A stretch of DNA of 64,000 bases from Cylindrotheca closterium (GCA_933822405.4 CAKOGP040001980.1:528784-592783); one strand, 5' to 3'; shown: positions 1 through 10,733, counted from the first letter of the stretch. A program made the numbers and translations. The notes: a model not told the origin generated them from the letters alone.

Positions 1-562
1 GTCCCTGGCTACAGAGGGATCCGAGTTGGAGGCATTTTTTATCATTGAGGCCTGGCATTTCTTGAGTCAGTATTTCTTTGCGATTGCACCGAAGCACCCA
101 CTTATGCACCACACAATCCTTGTAACATTGCACAATTTATTAGCAGTTGACGACACTATTGCTTGGGATGCTTCTCGGATCACAGGTCCGAAGGCTCTTC
201 ATCAGGGATTCGTTAATTTTCTTGATGATGTTGGTATCAAACCTAAAAAGGGCACCAAAGGCTTCGGGAAAGAGTTCAGGCACAAGTACATTATCACTAA
301 TGGAACTATTGTTGGCACTGCAAACCACACGATTGGAGCGTATGGGATTTCCAAAGACTCTGATTTTTGGGTGTGGAGATACGATAAAGGTGTGTCAAAT
401 CGTAATAAAAACGGAGGCTACGCTGCAATGGGGATGGTACATTTCGGACAGTTGAAGAAAAGGCCGAGTGGAATATCATGTCAGCAAGCAATAAGGAACA
501 GACACCGTAAGGAAGTGGGAACGAACTACATAAAAAGAAGGACAAAAAAGGTTGATGTTTAG
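1..562 (+). CDS. GT32-like glycosyltransferase, 3' part only (5' end outside window)
   Basis: The reading frame is already open at base 2 and runs to a TAG at 560-562, so only the C-terminal part (about 187 residues) is visible. It aligns almost residue for residue with the C-terminal half of the complete gene at 886-2178, for example the shared stretches FAIAPKHPLMHH and ITGPKALHQGF, and it ends at the same place. The DXD motif and the transmembrane anchor, seen in the complete neighbour, would lie upstream of the window. The two genes are therefore a tandem duplicate pair in the same orientation, 323 bp apart. Role inferred from the neighbour: a Golgi type II glycosyltransferase of the OCH1/Gly_transf_sug type; sugar and acceptor are unknown. 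No in-frame break is seen in this part. Confidence 0.75.
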   Translation, partial: SLATEGSELEAFFIIEAWHFLSQYFFAIAPKHPLMHHTILVTLHNLLAVDDTIAWDASRITGPKALHQGFVNFLDDVGIKPKKGTKGFGKEFRHKYIITNGTIVGTANHTIGAYGISKDSDFWVWRYDKGVSNRNKNGGYAAMGMVHFGQLKKRPSGISCQQAIRNRHRKEVGTNYIKRRTKKVDV

Positions 563-885
563 TTCATCATCACCTACAAAACGATCTGCAAAAATAGTGT
601 TTGGGCTGAAACAGACATAGATGCATTGTGCATGATATCGACTTGGAAATAGCTCATATCATAAATGCGTGCAATGGTTGATTGGAAGAACTTACGGTTG
701 GCTACGGCACGGGTAGTTCCCATGTCGAGGTTTGGATGGGGGCGGGTGATATCGCCAGATAGCGGGGACACCCGGGTTTTCCCGCATTTCCCACCACCCC
801 CACCCCGATAACAGCCATAGTCACAAGTTATTGAAAGTCATCACCTTACACAACCACTCAATACAGTCGCTCCGTTAAAAGGAGG
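563..885. other. Intergenic spacer between tandem glycosyltransferase genes
   Basis: 323 bp with no supported ORF. It must hold the 3' end signals of the left copy and the promoter of the right copy. A C-rich run (around 781-806) is present; no recognised regulatory motif was seen. Confidence 0.5.
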
Positions 886-2178
886 ATGGTGGCAAACGAG
901 ACTCCTTCCTCACGGCGATGGCAGAATCCAGGGTTTGTTGTTGCTGGGACATCCTACAATGCACTTGTCATAATTGCAGGCATATACATAGTTCGGGCAT
1001 TGATGACTTTCAATCTCGACATTGGGAACGACTGTTCCACGCAACAATTTGCGCATCTTGAGAGTTTCCGTGCTACGAGAGCGCCTGCTGCAAAATATGA
1101 TCGCTTAATGAAAAAGACAGATGAGAGTATCCGTGCTACGACAGAGTCTGAAACAGAGGAAGATCGATTCATGCTAAAGAAGAAGACATCTGAGAGCCCA
1201 TTACCACCTCTCTCAAAAATTACCCAGTCATTGACTACACAGTGTGACGAAGGCATGATATATAAGACCGACTTTATTGCGGACAATGTTCATGACAATA
1301 ACCGTTGGAATAAGATACCGAAAATCATCCATCAAACTTCAAAGTCTCGATGCTTAACTCTTCCATTCAACATTTCTACATCAAAATGGTCGAACTGGAA
1401 TAACGACGGTTGGTCGTATTACTTTCATGACGATGACGCTATGCAGCGGATGTTCGAAATGAATTATGATGTTTTTCCGCTGCTGAAAGATGTGCACGAA
1501 AATTGCCTCATCTCTGGAACAGCAAAAGCAGATTTATGGAGATATCTCGTCCTTTGGCACTATGGGGGGGTCTATTCAGATATAGATACGACGCCAAACA
1601 ACCTTAATCCAGACACGTTCTCTTCCCTGGCTACAGAAGAATCTGAATTGGAAGCTTTTTTCATCATCGAAGCCTTTCATTTCCTGAGTCAGTATTTCTT
1701 TGCGATTGCACCGAAGCACCCACTAATGCACCACACTATCCTTTCGACATTGCACAATTTATTATCAGTTGACGATACTGTTGCTTGGGATGCATCTATG
1801 ATCACAGGTCCAAAGGCTCTTCATCAGGGATTCGTTCACTTTCTTGATGATGTAGGTATTAAGCCTAGAAATGGCACCAGAGGGTTCGGGAAGGAGTTCA
1901 GGCACAAGTACATTATCACCAATGCAACTATTGTTGGCACTGCAAACTACACAATTGGAGCCTATGGGATTTCCAAAGACTCTGATTTTTGGGTGTGGAG
2001 ATACGATAAAGATGTATCTCGTCGAAGTAAAAACGGAGGCTATGCTGAAATGGGGATGGAACATTTCGGAAAGTTGAAAAAAAGACCGAGTGGGATATCT
2101 TGTCAGCAAGCGATAAAGGACAGACACCACCAGGAAGTTACAACAAAATACATAAGGACAAAGAAGGTCGATGGTTAG
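886..2178 (+). CDS. GT32-like (OCH1/Gly_transf_sug) glycosyltransferase, type II membrane protein
   Basis: 430 residues from an ATG at 886. A short cytosolic N-terminus is followed by one hydrophobic anchor (about residues 25-42) and a Ser/Glu-rich stem (about 60-130), the layout of a Golgi type II enzyme. The catalytic part opens with IPKIIHQT (about 144-151), a hallmark of the Gly_transf_sug/OCH1 family. It then has a stretch KADLWRYLVLWHYGG and the DXD metal/nucleotide-sugar site in YSDIDTTPN (about 231-239). The family transfers mannose or other hexoses to glycans in the secretory pathway; donor and acceptor cannot be read from sequence. One exon. It is the intact right-hand member of a tandem pair. 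Alternative: another DXD family such as inositol-phosphoceramide mannosyltransferase (also GT32). Family call is firm, substrate is not. Confidence 0.85.
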   Translation: MVANETPSSRRWQNPGFVVAGTSYNALVIIAGIYIVRALMTFNLDIGNDCSTQQFAHLESFRATRAPAAKYDRLMKKTDESIRATTESETEEDRFMLKKKTSESPLPPLSKITQSLTTQCDEGMIYKTDFIADNVHDNNRWNKIPKIIHQTSKSRCLTLPFNISTSKWSNWNNDGWSYYFHDDDAMQRMFEMNYDVFPLLKDVHENCLISGTAKADLWRYLVLWHYGGVYSDIDTTPNNLNPDTFSSLATEESELEAFFIIEAFHFLSQYFFAIAPKHPLMHHTILSTLHNLLSVDDTVAWDASMITGPKALHQGFVHFLDDVGIKPRNGTRGFGKEFRHKYIITNATIVGTANYTIGAYGISKDSDFWVWRYDKDVSRRSKNGGYAEMGMEHFGKLKKRPSGISCQQAIKDRHHQEVTTKYIRTKKVDG

Positions 2179-2416
2179 TTGCCTAATGGATTTTGTAACA
2201 CTGCGAAGTGGAGACAATTCATAACTATAGATGCTATGCTGGTAGAAAGAACTTGTAATTGGATGCCGGTGGCTCATGGCAATGGAGACCCCAAACAATC
2301 AGGCTATGAATCGTGAACCAAGGCTTTTGATCACCATGTCGCAGCGTTCTCGAAACACATCTCGAGAAGCAAACTTGAGACAAACAACTGCTTGGAAAAA
2401 TGAAAAGCATAATACA

Positions 2417-2704
2417 TCAGTTGGTGATCGAAAATATGCCAGTAAACATGACGGCCAACCAAAAAAAGGTCCCAGGAACCCCTTCAAAACTTGGCGCCCC
2501 TCCGCCAGCTTCACGTCGTTCTGCTTCACTCGTCCTCCACGCGAAAAGTGAACAAATTAACGCAGGAAAACCTATGCCCAAATGGAAGACTAGCAGGCTC
2601 TTCACGGATGGTATCTTGTCAACTGTGAAAATGACGGCATCAGCCGCACTTCCAACGACTAGCCCCATCAGAATGGGGCAGCACACAAACACGATTCCTG
2701 CCAT
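2417..2704 (-). CDS. Possible small hydrophobic protein or gene fragment
   Basis: A minus-strand frame is open from 2851 to a stop at 2417 and encodes up to four hydrophobic stretches. The first in-frame ATG is at 2704 (95 residues), so an ATG-started protein would begin inside the first hydrophobic stretch. No family was recognised. Plus-strand frames here are short and unremarkable. It could be a real small membrane protein, the last exon of a gene whose other exons I cannot find, or a decayed transporter fragment. The open frame with clustered hydrophobic residues is the only support. Confidence 0.25.
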   Translation of the reverse strand: MAGIVFVCCPILMGLVVGSAADAVIFTVDKIPSVKSLLVFHLGIGFPALICSLFAWRTSEAERREAGGGAPSFEGVPGTFFWLAVMFTGIFSITN

Positions 2705-2883
2705 GGAGCTGACTCGTAAAATTATGATGAATGAGTTGATGGATAGGAGGATGCGAAGGCGCGGGAATGAAACATGACGCCGAGCTTGCGTTCGGAGAAC
2801 ATCATCACTTCCACGGCTGGCTCTGATGCCAAGGAAAGACGACTGGCTCACTCAGCAAATGATCGTTCATCGTGAACGATGTT

Positions 2884-5151
2884 CTATCTGAGGCATAGCC
2901 CATCCAGAAGCTTTGGCTCAATGGCCTTGCGGATGAGTTTCTCAAGCTCTTTAGCTTGAATATTTCGGATTTGGCTTTCGAATTCAATCCGATAGCAATG
3001 GGTGTTGGCTTTCTTCTTTTCGTGAAAGTAAGTACTCCCTAAAGTGACACTCCTGACTGGATTCACTTTTAGCGAGAGCAGTGGCAGCATTTCTGATACC
3101 TCAGAGGAACACGCTTCTTGGGCAATACGAAGTATCCAATCGCTTAGATCGGTAGTTGTCGGTGTGACCCACATACTCAAGTCTTTTGTGGATGCTTCTT
3201 GACGCTCCATCAAGTACAATTTCCCTGACAAACCTCCAAGATTGACACTCTTGCTATGCCACAGAGAATTCCAGTGATACTTCCCAGCGGCGTGTCGGAG
3301 AGCCTTGAAGTCAGGGCTAAGAAGCGCTGCCCGTCCCTTTGGCTTCAACACTCTGCATGCGTGACGCAAAATATCTGAATAAGAAACTGGACGAGTAACA
3401 TCCTTCTTCCAACCTTCCGCATCACCCCCAACAACTGGTTCTTGGTGGCTATTCTTGGTACTGCCTTGAAACGGGAGATCGGCAAATACAGCATCCGCAA
3501 CATCTTCTCGAATAGGCAATGCGTTTGCATCCCAAACAACTACATCAACCAGCAACGGGTGTTTTGTGCTTTGTCGTAACTTGAGCATGTGTTCCTTTGT
3601 CTTCAGTGATCTTTCAAAGCTTTTGTCACCACTAAGCAGGAAAAAGGAGTTCGAAACAGCCCTACAAGCTTCTAACGAAACAGTCCCTTCTCCACTCAGG
3701 ATGTCAATTGCAACGTGACACTTTTCATCTGATTTCGTCTTGTTCATGGCAGCAGACGACATGGCCAAAGCAACCCCAGGCTTGCAAGATAGAGATAACC
3801 AACCCAGACTATGTTTTGGAACTTTGATCGACGAGGAGTTTACCACAGAACAAGGTTGGTTGGGATTGACATGCCACCAAAGCTCCAAACTCGATGGTTC
3901 TAGCTTCCCTTGGATAAAATGTCTAGCCTTGCGTTCAGGTACGAGCTTCACTTTAGCTCTATCAAGGCCAGTCGCAATGGCCTTTGTAAGATCTAAAGTT
4001 GCCAGTCCCGGGAAAATGCTTTTGTCGCGTTTCGAAGATACGTACACCCCATGTGGACTTGCATGCGGACTAGACGCTTCAGCTTCTTCATCGTCGTTCT
4101 TTCGATTTGTTCTCGTGCTTTCAAAAATCAAACAGTAGGAATGAATATCAACAGCCTTTCCATTTGACGGGTTGTAGTATGCATTTTTGGGAAGGAAGAA
4201 GCGTCCCGTTAGGTTTGCATCGGCCGTCAAGCCTAGGGCTTTCCAGATTCTTGGTCTAGCAAACTTGGAGGGACAAATCACAGCCATTGCTTCAGCCCGA
4301 AGGATATCAAAAGTGTAATTGATGAATTGGACAATTGGAGTGTAGTCACCCCGGCTAGACAGGCTAAACGGTGGGTTCGAAATCACAAACAACTTTTCGT
4401 GATCTGGGAACTTTTTCTCCAGCCAGCTTCTGTCAAGACTCAAGTAATCCATCTGCTGCACCTTCGCCGATTGCGGCTTGGTATCGACTCCTATCGAAGA
4501 GTTGTCTGGAAGATGATTAAGAAAAGCTCCATTTCCAGATCCAGCGTCTATCCAAAGAATCTTGTTTTCGTCACAATGAGTATTGGGCTGGTTGTAAACG
4601 TGATTTTTGACAGTTTTGACAATTGATTGTGCAGCACTTGGTATCGTATATATTGTGTTCACGTCAAGTGAATCATATGCGACTTTATGAGTTCCAAGGG
4701 GATAATCCACGAGACTTTCAGGTGTTGGAAGTAGAGCACCAGTTAGGCCTCCCATCCCCACGTCATAACCTCGAGTAGCATCGATAGCGTCGCTGATAGT
4801 TTCACACATGTCCAATGCCGATTTCGAAATCGATGATGTGGCAGTTTCAACTTCTCGAAGCAGGAGCGAAAACTCTTTTTCTAAAGTACAACCTTTTGAA
4901 GCATGCGTTGGAAAGCAATCGATTTGTAGAAACACATATTCGACAAAATCCAATCGATTGACAGCATCTGCCACTTCTTTCACGGTGCTATTCGAGGCAA
5001 AAGTCAAGTACAGTTGAGAGCCAGAGGGCCCCTTGTGCCAGTGTAAGTCAACGATGTTATGGAAACACCATTTTAATTGTTTCTCAGCAAAGTCTTCCAG
5101 CCCTCCGCTGACTGTCAGAAGCAACTTCGTAGTTTGCACAGCATCAACCAT
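2884..5151 (-). CDS. THUMP-type (THUMPD2/3-like) RNA methyltransferase with a second methyltransferase-like region
   Basis: 755 residues from the ATG at 5151, one exon. The N-terminus (1-80) resembles the ferredoxin-like/THUMP region of tRNA guanine-N2 methyltransferases. The C-terminal half carries a Rossmann MTase: a Gly-rich SAM loop DILSGEGT (about 483-490) and the catalytic motif DLPF (about 558-561), the D/N-[LP]-P-[FYW] signature of N2-guanine methyltransferases in the THUMPD/Trm11/Trm14 group. Unusually, residues about 199-345 hold another SAM-like loop (IDAGSGNGAF) and an NPPF motif (259-262), as in N6-adenine or RNA MTases. Predicted role: m2G formation on tRNA or U6 snRNA, with SAM as donor. 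Which of the two domains is active is unknown. A THUMPD2-like assignment is favoured by the overall layout but is an inference. Confidence 0.7.
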   Translation of the reverse strand: MVDAVQTTKLLLTVSGGLEDFAEKQLKWCFHNIVDLHWHKGPSGSQLYLTFASNSTVKEVADAVNRLDFVEYVFLQIDCFPTHASKGCTLEKEFSLLLREVETATSSISKSALDMCETISDAIDATRGYDVGMGGLTGALLPTPESLVDYPLGTHKVAYDSLDVNTIYTIPSAAQSIVKTVKNHVYNQPNTHCDENKILWIDAGSGNGAFLNHLPDNSSIGVDTKPQSAKVQQMDYLSLDRSWLEKKFPDHEKLFVISNPPFSLSSRGDYTPIVQFINYTFDILRAEAMAVICPSKFARPRIWKALGLTADANLTGRFFLPKNAYYNPSNGKAVDIHSYCLIFESTRTNRKNDDEEAEASSPHASPHGVYVSSKRDKSIFPGLATLDLTKAIATGLDRAKVKLVPERKARHFIQGKLEPSSLELWWHVNPNQPCSVVNSSSIKVPKHSLGWLSLSCKPGVALAMSSAAMNKTKSDEKCHVAIDILSGEGTVSLEACRAVSNSFFLLSGDKSFERSLKTKEHMLKLRQSTKHPLLVDVVVWDANALPIREDVADAVFADLPFQGSTKNSHQEPVVGGDAEGWKKDVTRPVSYSDILRHACRVLKPKGRAALLSPDFKALRHAAGKYHWNSLWHSKSVNLGGLSGKLYLMERQEASTKDLSMWVTPTTTDLSDWILRIAQEACSSEVSEMLPLLSLKVNPVRSVTLGSTYFHEKKKANTHCYRIEFESQIRNIQAKELEKLIRKAIEPKLLDGLCLR

Positions 5152-5676
5152 GTTTTGACAGTTGCATCAACATGTGATTTGGACCTGAAAAAGTCTCATT
5201 TTGGAGGACCTGCAAAAGTCTCCTCCCGCGGTACCATCCTTGCATGTACATGCAAATAAAGGTGACTGTGCTATTGAATATGAGATCGATCATGTTGTCG
5301 TGCAAGTGTACGATCGCTAGAGTCCGTAAGTAGTAAGGACAAATCGGCCTCCAGGGAAGCACGTCGATCTGACGATGGTAGCACTCTTTTTAAGAATACA
5401 ATTGATTTGCACTATCATCATTTATACATACTACTTCGTAAGTCAAATACATTGTAATACAGTAACGATTACATTTATATGCATGTACCCTGTACCTCGT
5501 ACGGTATGTAGTAGTATCATACTGTAGTGTCTTTAAAAATAATCGATCGTCGAAACAAACTAAGTACTATTCTAAAATCATTTTATCCCCATTCATCCTC
5601 AATTCACAATCCTTGCATGGTTGTTTGAAAACTCCTCGTGGCTGATCTTCCGCCCGATCCATATAATCAATGGAAA
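5152..5676. other. Intergenic region, AT-rich, with a 16-bp palindrome
   Basis: 525 bp without a supported gene. It holds the promoter of the methyltransferase gene on the right-to-left strand and the 3' flank of the AAA-TPR gene. A perfect 16-bp palindrome, TTGCATGTACATGCAA, lies at 5240-5255, about 90 bp upstream of the methyltransferase ATG. The rest is AT-rich with many short GTAC/TAC runs. Nothing else was recognised. Confidence 0.4.
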
Positions 5677-8600
5677 TCACAAATTCTTCACAACTTTCTT
5701 CAGCTCCTCCGCTTTGCCAACCGCTCCCCATTCAGTGTAATACCGAACCGCTTGCTCCATGTGGTACTTGCCGTCGTCTTTATCACCACGCACTTCCAAC
5801 CGATATTCCGCAAACCTCTCATGAAACAGGGCAGCGTGGTGAATGTGACCAATTCGAGCGGCACGACAGATAGCCTGCTTGTACAAAGCATCTGCTTTGG
5901 TGAATCTCTTTTCTAAGACTGCTACTTCAGCATTCAACAGTAGATGATAGTGTTGAATATTGGGGTCTCCTGTTTTTGCCCACTTCGCTATCTGTTTCCT
6001 GACTTTCATCGCTTCGGACATGTGCTTTCTGCGTCGTGTGTGTCGAGCCGTAGCAAACAGTGCAATGCCTCGATGAAACGTTTCGATACGGCTTGGGAAG
6101 TATCCCTGGATTAGCTCGGAGTATGTCTTTCCTTTCTCTTCATTCATAAGCCGCTTTGTCCGTGCTTCGTGATCTGAGAAGAAAAGAAGAAGCTCCCCAT
6201 TTGCGAGATTCTCGTTCGCAACTTTCCAAGGAATTTGAGAAGTCTCTGACGACTGGCTATACACTTCACCTTCCAACTTCTTTGAGGCCTCATTGGGTGG
6301 CAATTGCAGATTCAGTATCATTTGCCAACACGCCCGAAGCGCCAATAGCTCCTTCGTGCGACCCGATTCTTCCAACTGCGCCGCAATGGTTGGAAACTTT
6401 TCGACTATGGATCCAAGATTCTTGCCCATGATATATGGGAGGTAGACAAAGCGGAGCAGAAGATTCAACATTGCACCTCCATTATCCCCATCCCTCAAGC
6501 CTTTGGAGTACCCGTCAAGTGTTGGATTGAGAGCTTCATGAAGCGGCTTGGTGTAGCACAACACAAATCCCCAGCTGATGTGTAGCGTCTCAGCTGCATT
6601 TCGAATGCCAACCTTTTCTTGAATCAAGAATGCAATGTCACAGAAACGAGACGCATTCGCACTGTCATTCTTCAAGAAGATCACGACTGCGGCAAGACTT
6701 GCAAACCCAGCTGCAGAGTATGTATGCAATCCATGATCCAGCGTCGTTTCGATCACCTAGCAAATAAAAGGGAGAGTTTTAGGGAAGCAGACAGGTTGGC
6801 ACGGTTTGCAATAGAAGTATCCACATCTCCCCGATCACCCACCTTGCATACACAGAGAAAGTTGAAGAAGATATCGTTCCCGTTGTGCGACGCTACATGC
6901 AGCATTGACAACATACTGGCGATGGCCAGGTGTTTCGAATCTTTCATCATTCCGATGGTTTTGAAATGATCCACAGGGATTTTTTCGAGCCTTCTGGCGG
7001 TTTTCAGGATCAACGCCAACGCTTGAGCACCCCACAACCCTCGTCGCCTCCAAACAAAGCTGTATCCAATCTCTTTGAGCAATTTTACACCATAGTTGAC
7101 GGCTTCATCGTGGCAAAGTTCAACAGTGTTCAGAATCTCAAGCTTGATCATTTTAATGAAAACAGTTTCCATCGGCGTGTGTTGGCCTTCCCGATCAAGT
7201 ACAGCAGCGATGTAACTCTGCACCACAGCGATCTTTCCAAGCGTCATATTCATTTCTGCACCGAGCGAGTACAACTCCAATGTCAGCTCCTTATTTGTGA
7301 CCCAGGAGTCGAAAGATAGCTGCTTGATACCATTGGCAACATAACGAGATCCGCTTTCGAACGCTGCCATCTTCCGAGCCTTCTTTGCAGCTCTTAGATT
7401 CAACTTGGAAAGATCAGGCCTTTCCCAACCAATGCCCTTGTTGACAAGATCGGCAACATCGAATAGTTGCTTCTCCAGCTGTGGCTCTGGCAACCCTTCA
7501 TACAAACAAATCCCCAAGTCAAACTGGAACGAATGAGTCACCAAGTCCGATAACGACAAAGCTGCCTCCTGAACCTTGTCGTGGACCCAACGGTACTCGC
7601 CCGAACCACACGGCTCGATCAGCTTTTCGTTCTGTACAATTCTAAGCAACCTGGTCACGCTGGGATTTGCACCATCCAAGTTCAACAATGCATGTTTCTT
7701 CCAAACATACCTCAAAGTTGAAACAGCAAAGGAGGATCCAAGACATGCTGCATACTGCAAGAGTAACTGAACATCGGCCGGAAGTTTCCTCATTCGGGAT
7801 TGCAACAGATCGACCACGTTTGCTGTCGACATGGTCGCATCTTCAATTCGTGACACCGCCCATACCCACTTCAATATACCTAGATTAAACTGGAGCAACC
7901 CTTCTGCCTGAAGCATCTTCATGAACTCAATCAAGAAGAAAGGATTTCCCAAAGTACGCTTGAAGCATACTTCTGCTAGATCTCGGGTTTTCGATTCGTC
8001 GTCAATTGATAACATTGCCATAATCATCGTATTCACAGAATCGACATCAAAGTTTTGAAGATTGATATCAGTGATTTTGAAGCCAAACTTTTCGCTCTTC
8101 GCCTGAAGTGTTTGCATGCGGTTGTAAAGGATGCTGTTGTCGTCGACTTCGTTTGATCGATAACACCCAATAATCATCAACGGTTGTGGGTTCTGGATGT
8201 CGGATATTAAGTGGTCCAAAATATCCAGAGATGACGTATCTGCCCACTGAAGATCATCTAGAACGATCACAAGCGCAGAGAAATGGGAACCGAGTATTCG
8301 AGTCAATATACGAAATGCATACTTCCACCTTTCGTGTTCCTTCCCTGTCGAATGAATCGGTAGGCGACTGTGAGAGCTGGGATCACCTTGCTCGTCGTCT
8401 TCAAAAAAGGTTCCGAGTTCCGGAATCAGACCTGAAAGCATCTTGAATTCTTCTCGCATGGTCTTGTGAATGGTTTGCGATAAATCGGCAACAATTTCTG
8501 CCGGATAGTCCTTGAACTTGTTGCATAATTCACCAAAGGCCTGAGCCACCCCAGAGTATGGCTCGTGGATAGAAGTAAACTCATACTTTCCCTCGGCAAA

Positions 8601-9263
8601 GGCCACGTTTGTAGTAATTGCTTTCTTCTTCAACGACTGCGCCAAGGTCGACTTGCCAATTCCGGCAGGCCCGGAAATGAAAACAATCTCATTTTCAGAA
8701 CCTGAATTGAATGAACGACTTGAAGCCTGCGGAAATGAATCGTCGTAACATCCAGTTAATCTTTGAAAAGCGGCGTTCAGTAATCTTAATTCTCGTTCCC
8801 TTCCAATGATACCAAGAGATTTGATGTCCAGCTTGTTGATGGTAAATTCCAATGTGGCATGTTCGGACCGAGAATTGTCAGCCTTCAAAAGATCGATAGC
8901 CGATTTCCTTGCTTCATCCCACAACAAGGAAGACGAGCCATCATCGGATGTATACTGGACTGAGGATCTGGTGCTATTCATTGTGTTATATGTAATGGCA
9001 CTGTCCCATGATGACACCGAACGGTTTCTTATATTTGTTGGGTTGAGAGTGCTAGAATCAGCGTCTTCCTTGTGGTTCCCGTGATCACTATTTGCAAGTA
9101 TAGGATACACGATGGTCAGAGCACTTTCGCTATTGGAAGTGCGACTGGTGATGGAAGTAATAGAGTCCCTGTTGTTTTTATGCGAAGGAATTGGTGGTTT
9201 GGGATGACTGTTGATATTTTGTTTGTTTGACATTGTTCCACTTGATTTTGAAGCTTTTGACAT
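5677..9263 (-). CDS. STAND-like AAA ATPase with C-terminal helical (TPR-like) repeats, two exons
   Basis: Exon 1 runs 9263-6843 and exon 2 runs 6756-5677. The intron 6757-6842 (86 bp) has GT...AG ends and restores the frame in exactly the place where the paralogue at 27337 is continuous (CVCK|VIE). Product about 1,166 residues from ATG 9263; an in-frame TTG further up (9335) is not a likely start. The first 150 residues are Ser/Asn-rich and look disordered. A P-loop follows (SGPAGIGKST, about 197-206), then Walker B LVIVLDDLQWAD (about 330-341), then a long helical C-terminus of the kind found in COG3899-type predicted ATPases and MalT-like STAND regulators, ending in TPR-like helices (HHAALFHERFAEYRL). 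Members are often signalling switches; the ligand and partners are unknown. Large lineage-specific families of this type occur in diatoms. Confidence 0.8.
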
Positions 9264-9944
9264 CTTCTTCCTTTCTTTCCCACTTTTAGATGGATGTTGA
9301 GCAAGTCGGCTTCGGTCTGGTGCCTTTGGTAGCAAGGATTATGTTAAAGCGTTTTTGACTCAAGTTGTGTGTGTGTGTTCATGTCAAAAAATGAGAAAGT
9401 GAGTTTTTATCCCTGGGAATGATCGACCTATTCGATTCATTTAGTCCAGTTGTTCGCGAAGCAATGCTTGAAGGATCGGATCGGATCAATCGGATAGGAC
9501 CCGTACATGCAACAAAGAGCCAGGGAAGGATCGCCGAACCATACCAAATACAATACAGTACATCCTTATTTTTGATCAACAGCGGTAAGATTCAACATCC
9601 CCTCTTTTTGTGCAGTCGACCAAGCAACATTGTAGTTTTGCGAATCCGTCTTCAGCTGCTCAGATTTCGTCCACACCTCCACATTTTGGTGTACTAGTTA
9701 GCACCTTTGCATCGTCTTGGTCGCTAAGCATCCATTCGTAGTCGATACTCCGAAAAAGATATTGGACCGAGCAAATCATCATGTCACTGCGTCTGAGGGA
9801 TCGACGCCAAACTGGTGACCACATCTTTGACATAACTTTCACAGCAGCCCCTTGTGTCAGATTGCAGCTCCAAGTTCATCTTGCTCTTGCTTTCTACCAT
9901 GTGTACCATGTGTACCATGTGTACCATGTGTACCATGTCACCTA
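9264..9944. other. Intergenic region between convergent/tandem minus-strand genes
   Basis: 681 bp with no supported gene. It carries the 5' flank of the AAA-TPR gene (TG-repeat at 9366-9377, GATCGGATCGGATCAATCGG-like short repeats at about 9475-9500) and the 3' end of the PIG-L gene. The only clear structure is the 9-bp tandem repeat listed separately. Confidence 0.4.
9895..9938. repeat. 9-bp minisatellite (TACCATGTG, about 4.9 copies)
   Basis: Perfect head-to-tail copies of TACCATGTG fill 44 bp. The array begins 6-7 bp past the stop codon of the PIG-L gene, so it lies in its 3' untranslated region. On the plus strand it would translate as a YHV repeat, but no gene is supported there. Confidence 0.9.
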
Positions 9945-10733
9945 TTATTCCGTCTTCTTTGCTGTCGTAAATGTTGTTGTCGACTCCATTTTTCGGAGTA
10001 CGTTCGCGTAGGTATAACAACTAAAGACCACAAACAATCTCCGATACCAAACAAATTGAGAATGGTGGGTTGCCATTGCATTCCAATTCAAGTTTGGTTC
10101 GTGACACCGGTATATACGACATTGAGTATCTTTGGATTGGATACTAATGTTGCGATATTGGGAAAATATCAAGGATAGCAACAGATAAATCCACGACAGC
10201 ATAGGAATGTACTTTCGGATTGGATTGGATTCGGATTCCAATTGCCAGGCTTCCAACATCTTTGGTAGTCGTGGAGACGTTGATGAAATCAAGAATTGTT
10301 GGACTCCCAAATAAGTGTCAATGTGATTGACATGCCCCGAGACTCCCATGTCGTCAAAGGTGATCAAGACCAATGCTTGATAGTTGGAAATGCTAGCTTG
10401 ATGTTCTTCCGCCGCCAATGCCGTTTCAATGGCCTGTGAAACATCCGAAATCTTCCATCGTTGGGACGGATGATCTTGGATTGTTGTTTTGTTATCACTA
10501 CGAATAATGCACTTTTCAAATCCAAGCAGTTTGGAGGCTTGCTGCATTTCTTTGGCGCGTTGCTGGCCCAAGCCATCGTAGTCTCCAGTCGTCAAGCATA
10601 GGATCCACAGTGTTTCACCCGCTTGGCGGAGTGCTTGAATGGTAGGAATGAAGAACATGCTCTCATCGTCCGGATGAGCAATGACCAGAACGTGAAGTTT
10701 ATTTGGCTGGGATGGTGGAGTGATGGTCGTCAT
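9945..10733 (-). CDS. PIGL: N-acetylglucosaminyl-phosphatidylinositol de-N-acetylase
   Basis: 262 residues from ATG 10733, one exon, the usual length for eukaryotic PIG-L. It removes the acetyl group from GlcNAc-PI, the second step of GPI-anchor synthesis on the cytosolic face of the ER. Diagnostic motifs are all present: AHPDDE (19-24, zinc binding and catalytic Asp), TTGDYDG (about 48-54), GVSGHVNH (130-137, zinc-binding His), and the C-terminal H-x-SQ-x-x-WYRRLF followed by S-x-YTYAN. In the human and yeast enzymes the membrane anchor is N-terminal; here a hydrophobic segment lies at about 176-193 (MLSWIYLLLSLIF) and the N-terminus is soluble, so membrane association may differ. The neighbouring genes are unrelated. 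The assignment is firm. Confidence 0.93.
   Translation of the reverse strand: MTTITPPSQPNKLHVLVIAHPDDESMFFIPTIQALRQAGETLWILCLTTGDYDGLGQQRAKEMQQASKLLGFEKCIIRSDNKTTIQDHPSQRWKISDVSQAIETALAAEEHQASISNYQALVLITFDDMGVSGHVNHIDTYLGVQQFLISSTSPRLPKMLEAWQLESESNPIRKYIPMLSWIYLLLSLIFSQYRNISIQSKDTQCRIYRCHEPNLNWNAMATHHSQFVWYRRLFVVFSCYTYANVLRKMESTTTFTTAKKTE

Noticed and set aside
9781..10011. Plus-strand frame with YHV repeats
   Set aside because: It is the translation of the 9-bp minisatellite in the 3' UTR of the PIG-L gene.
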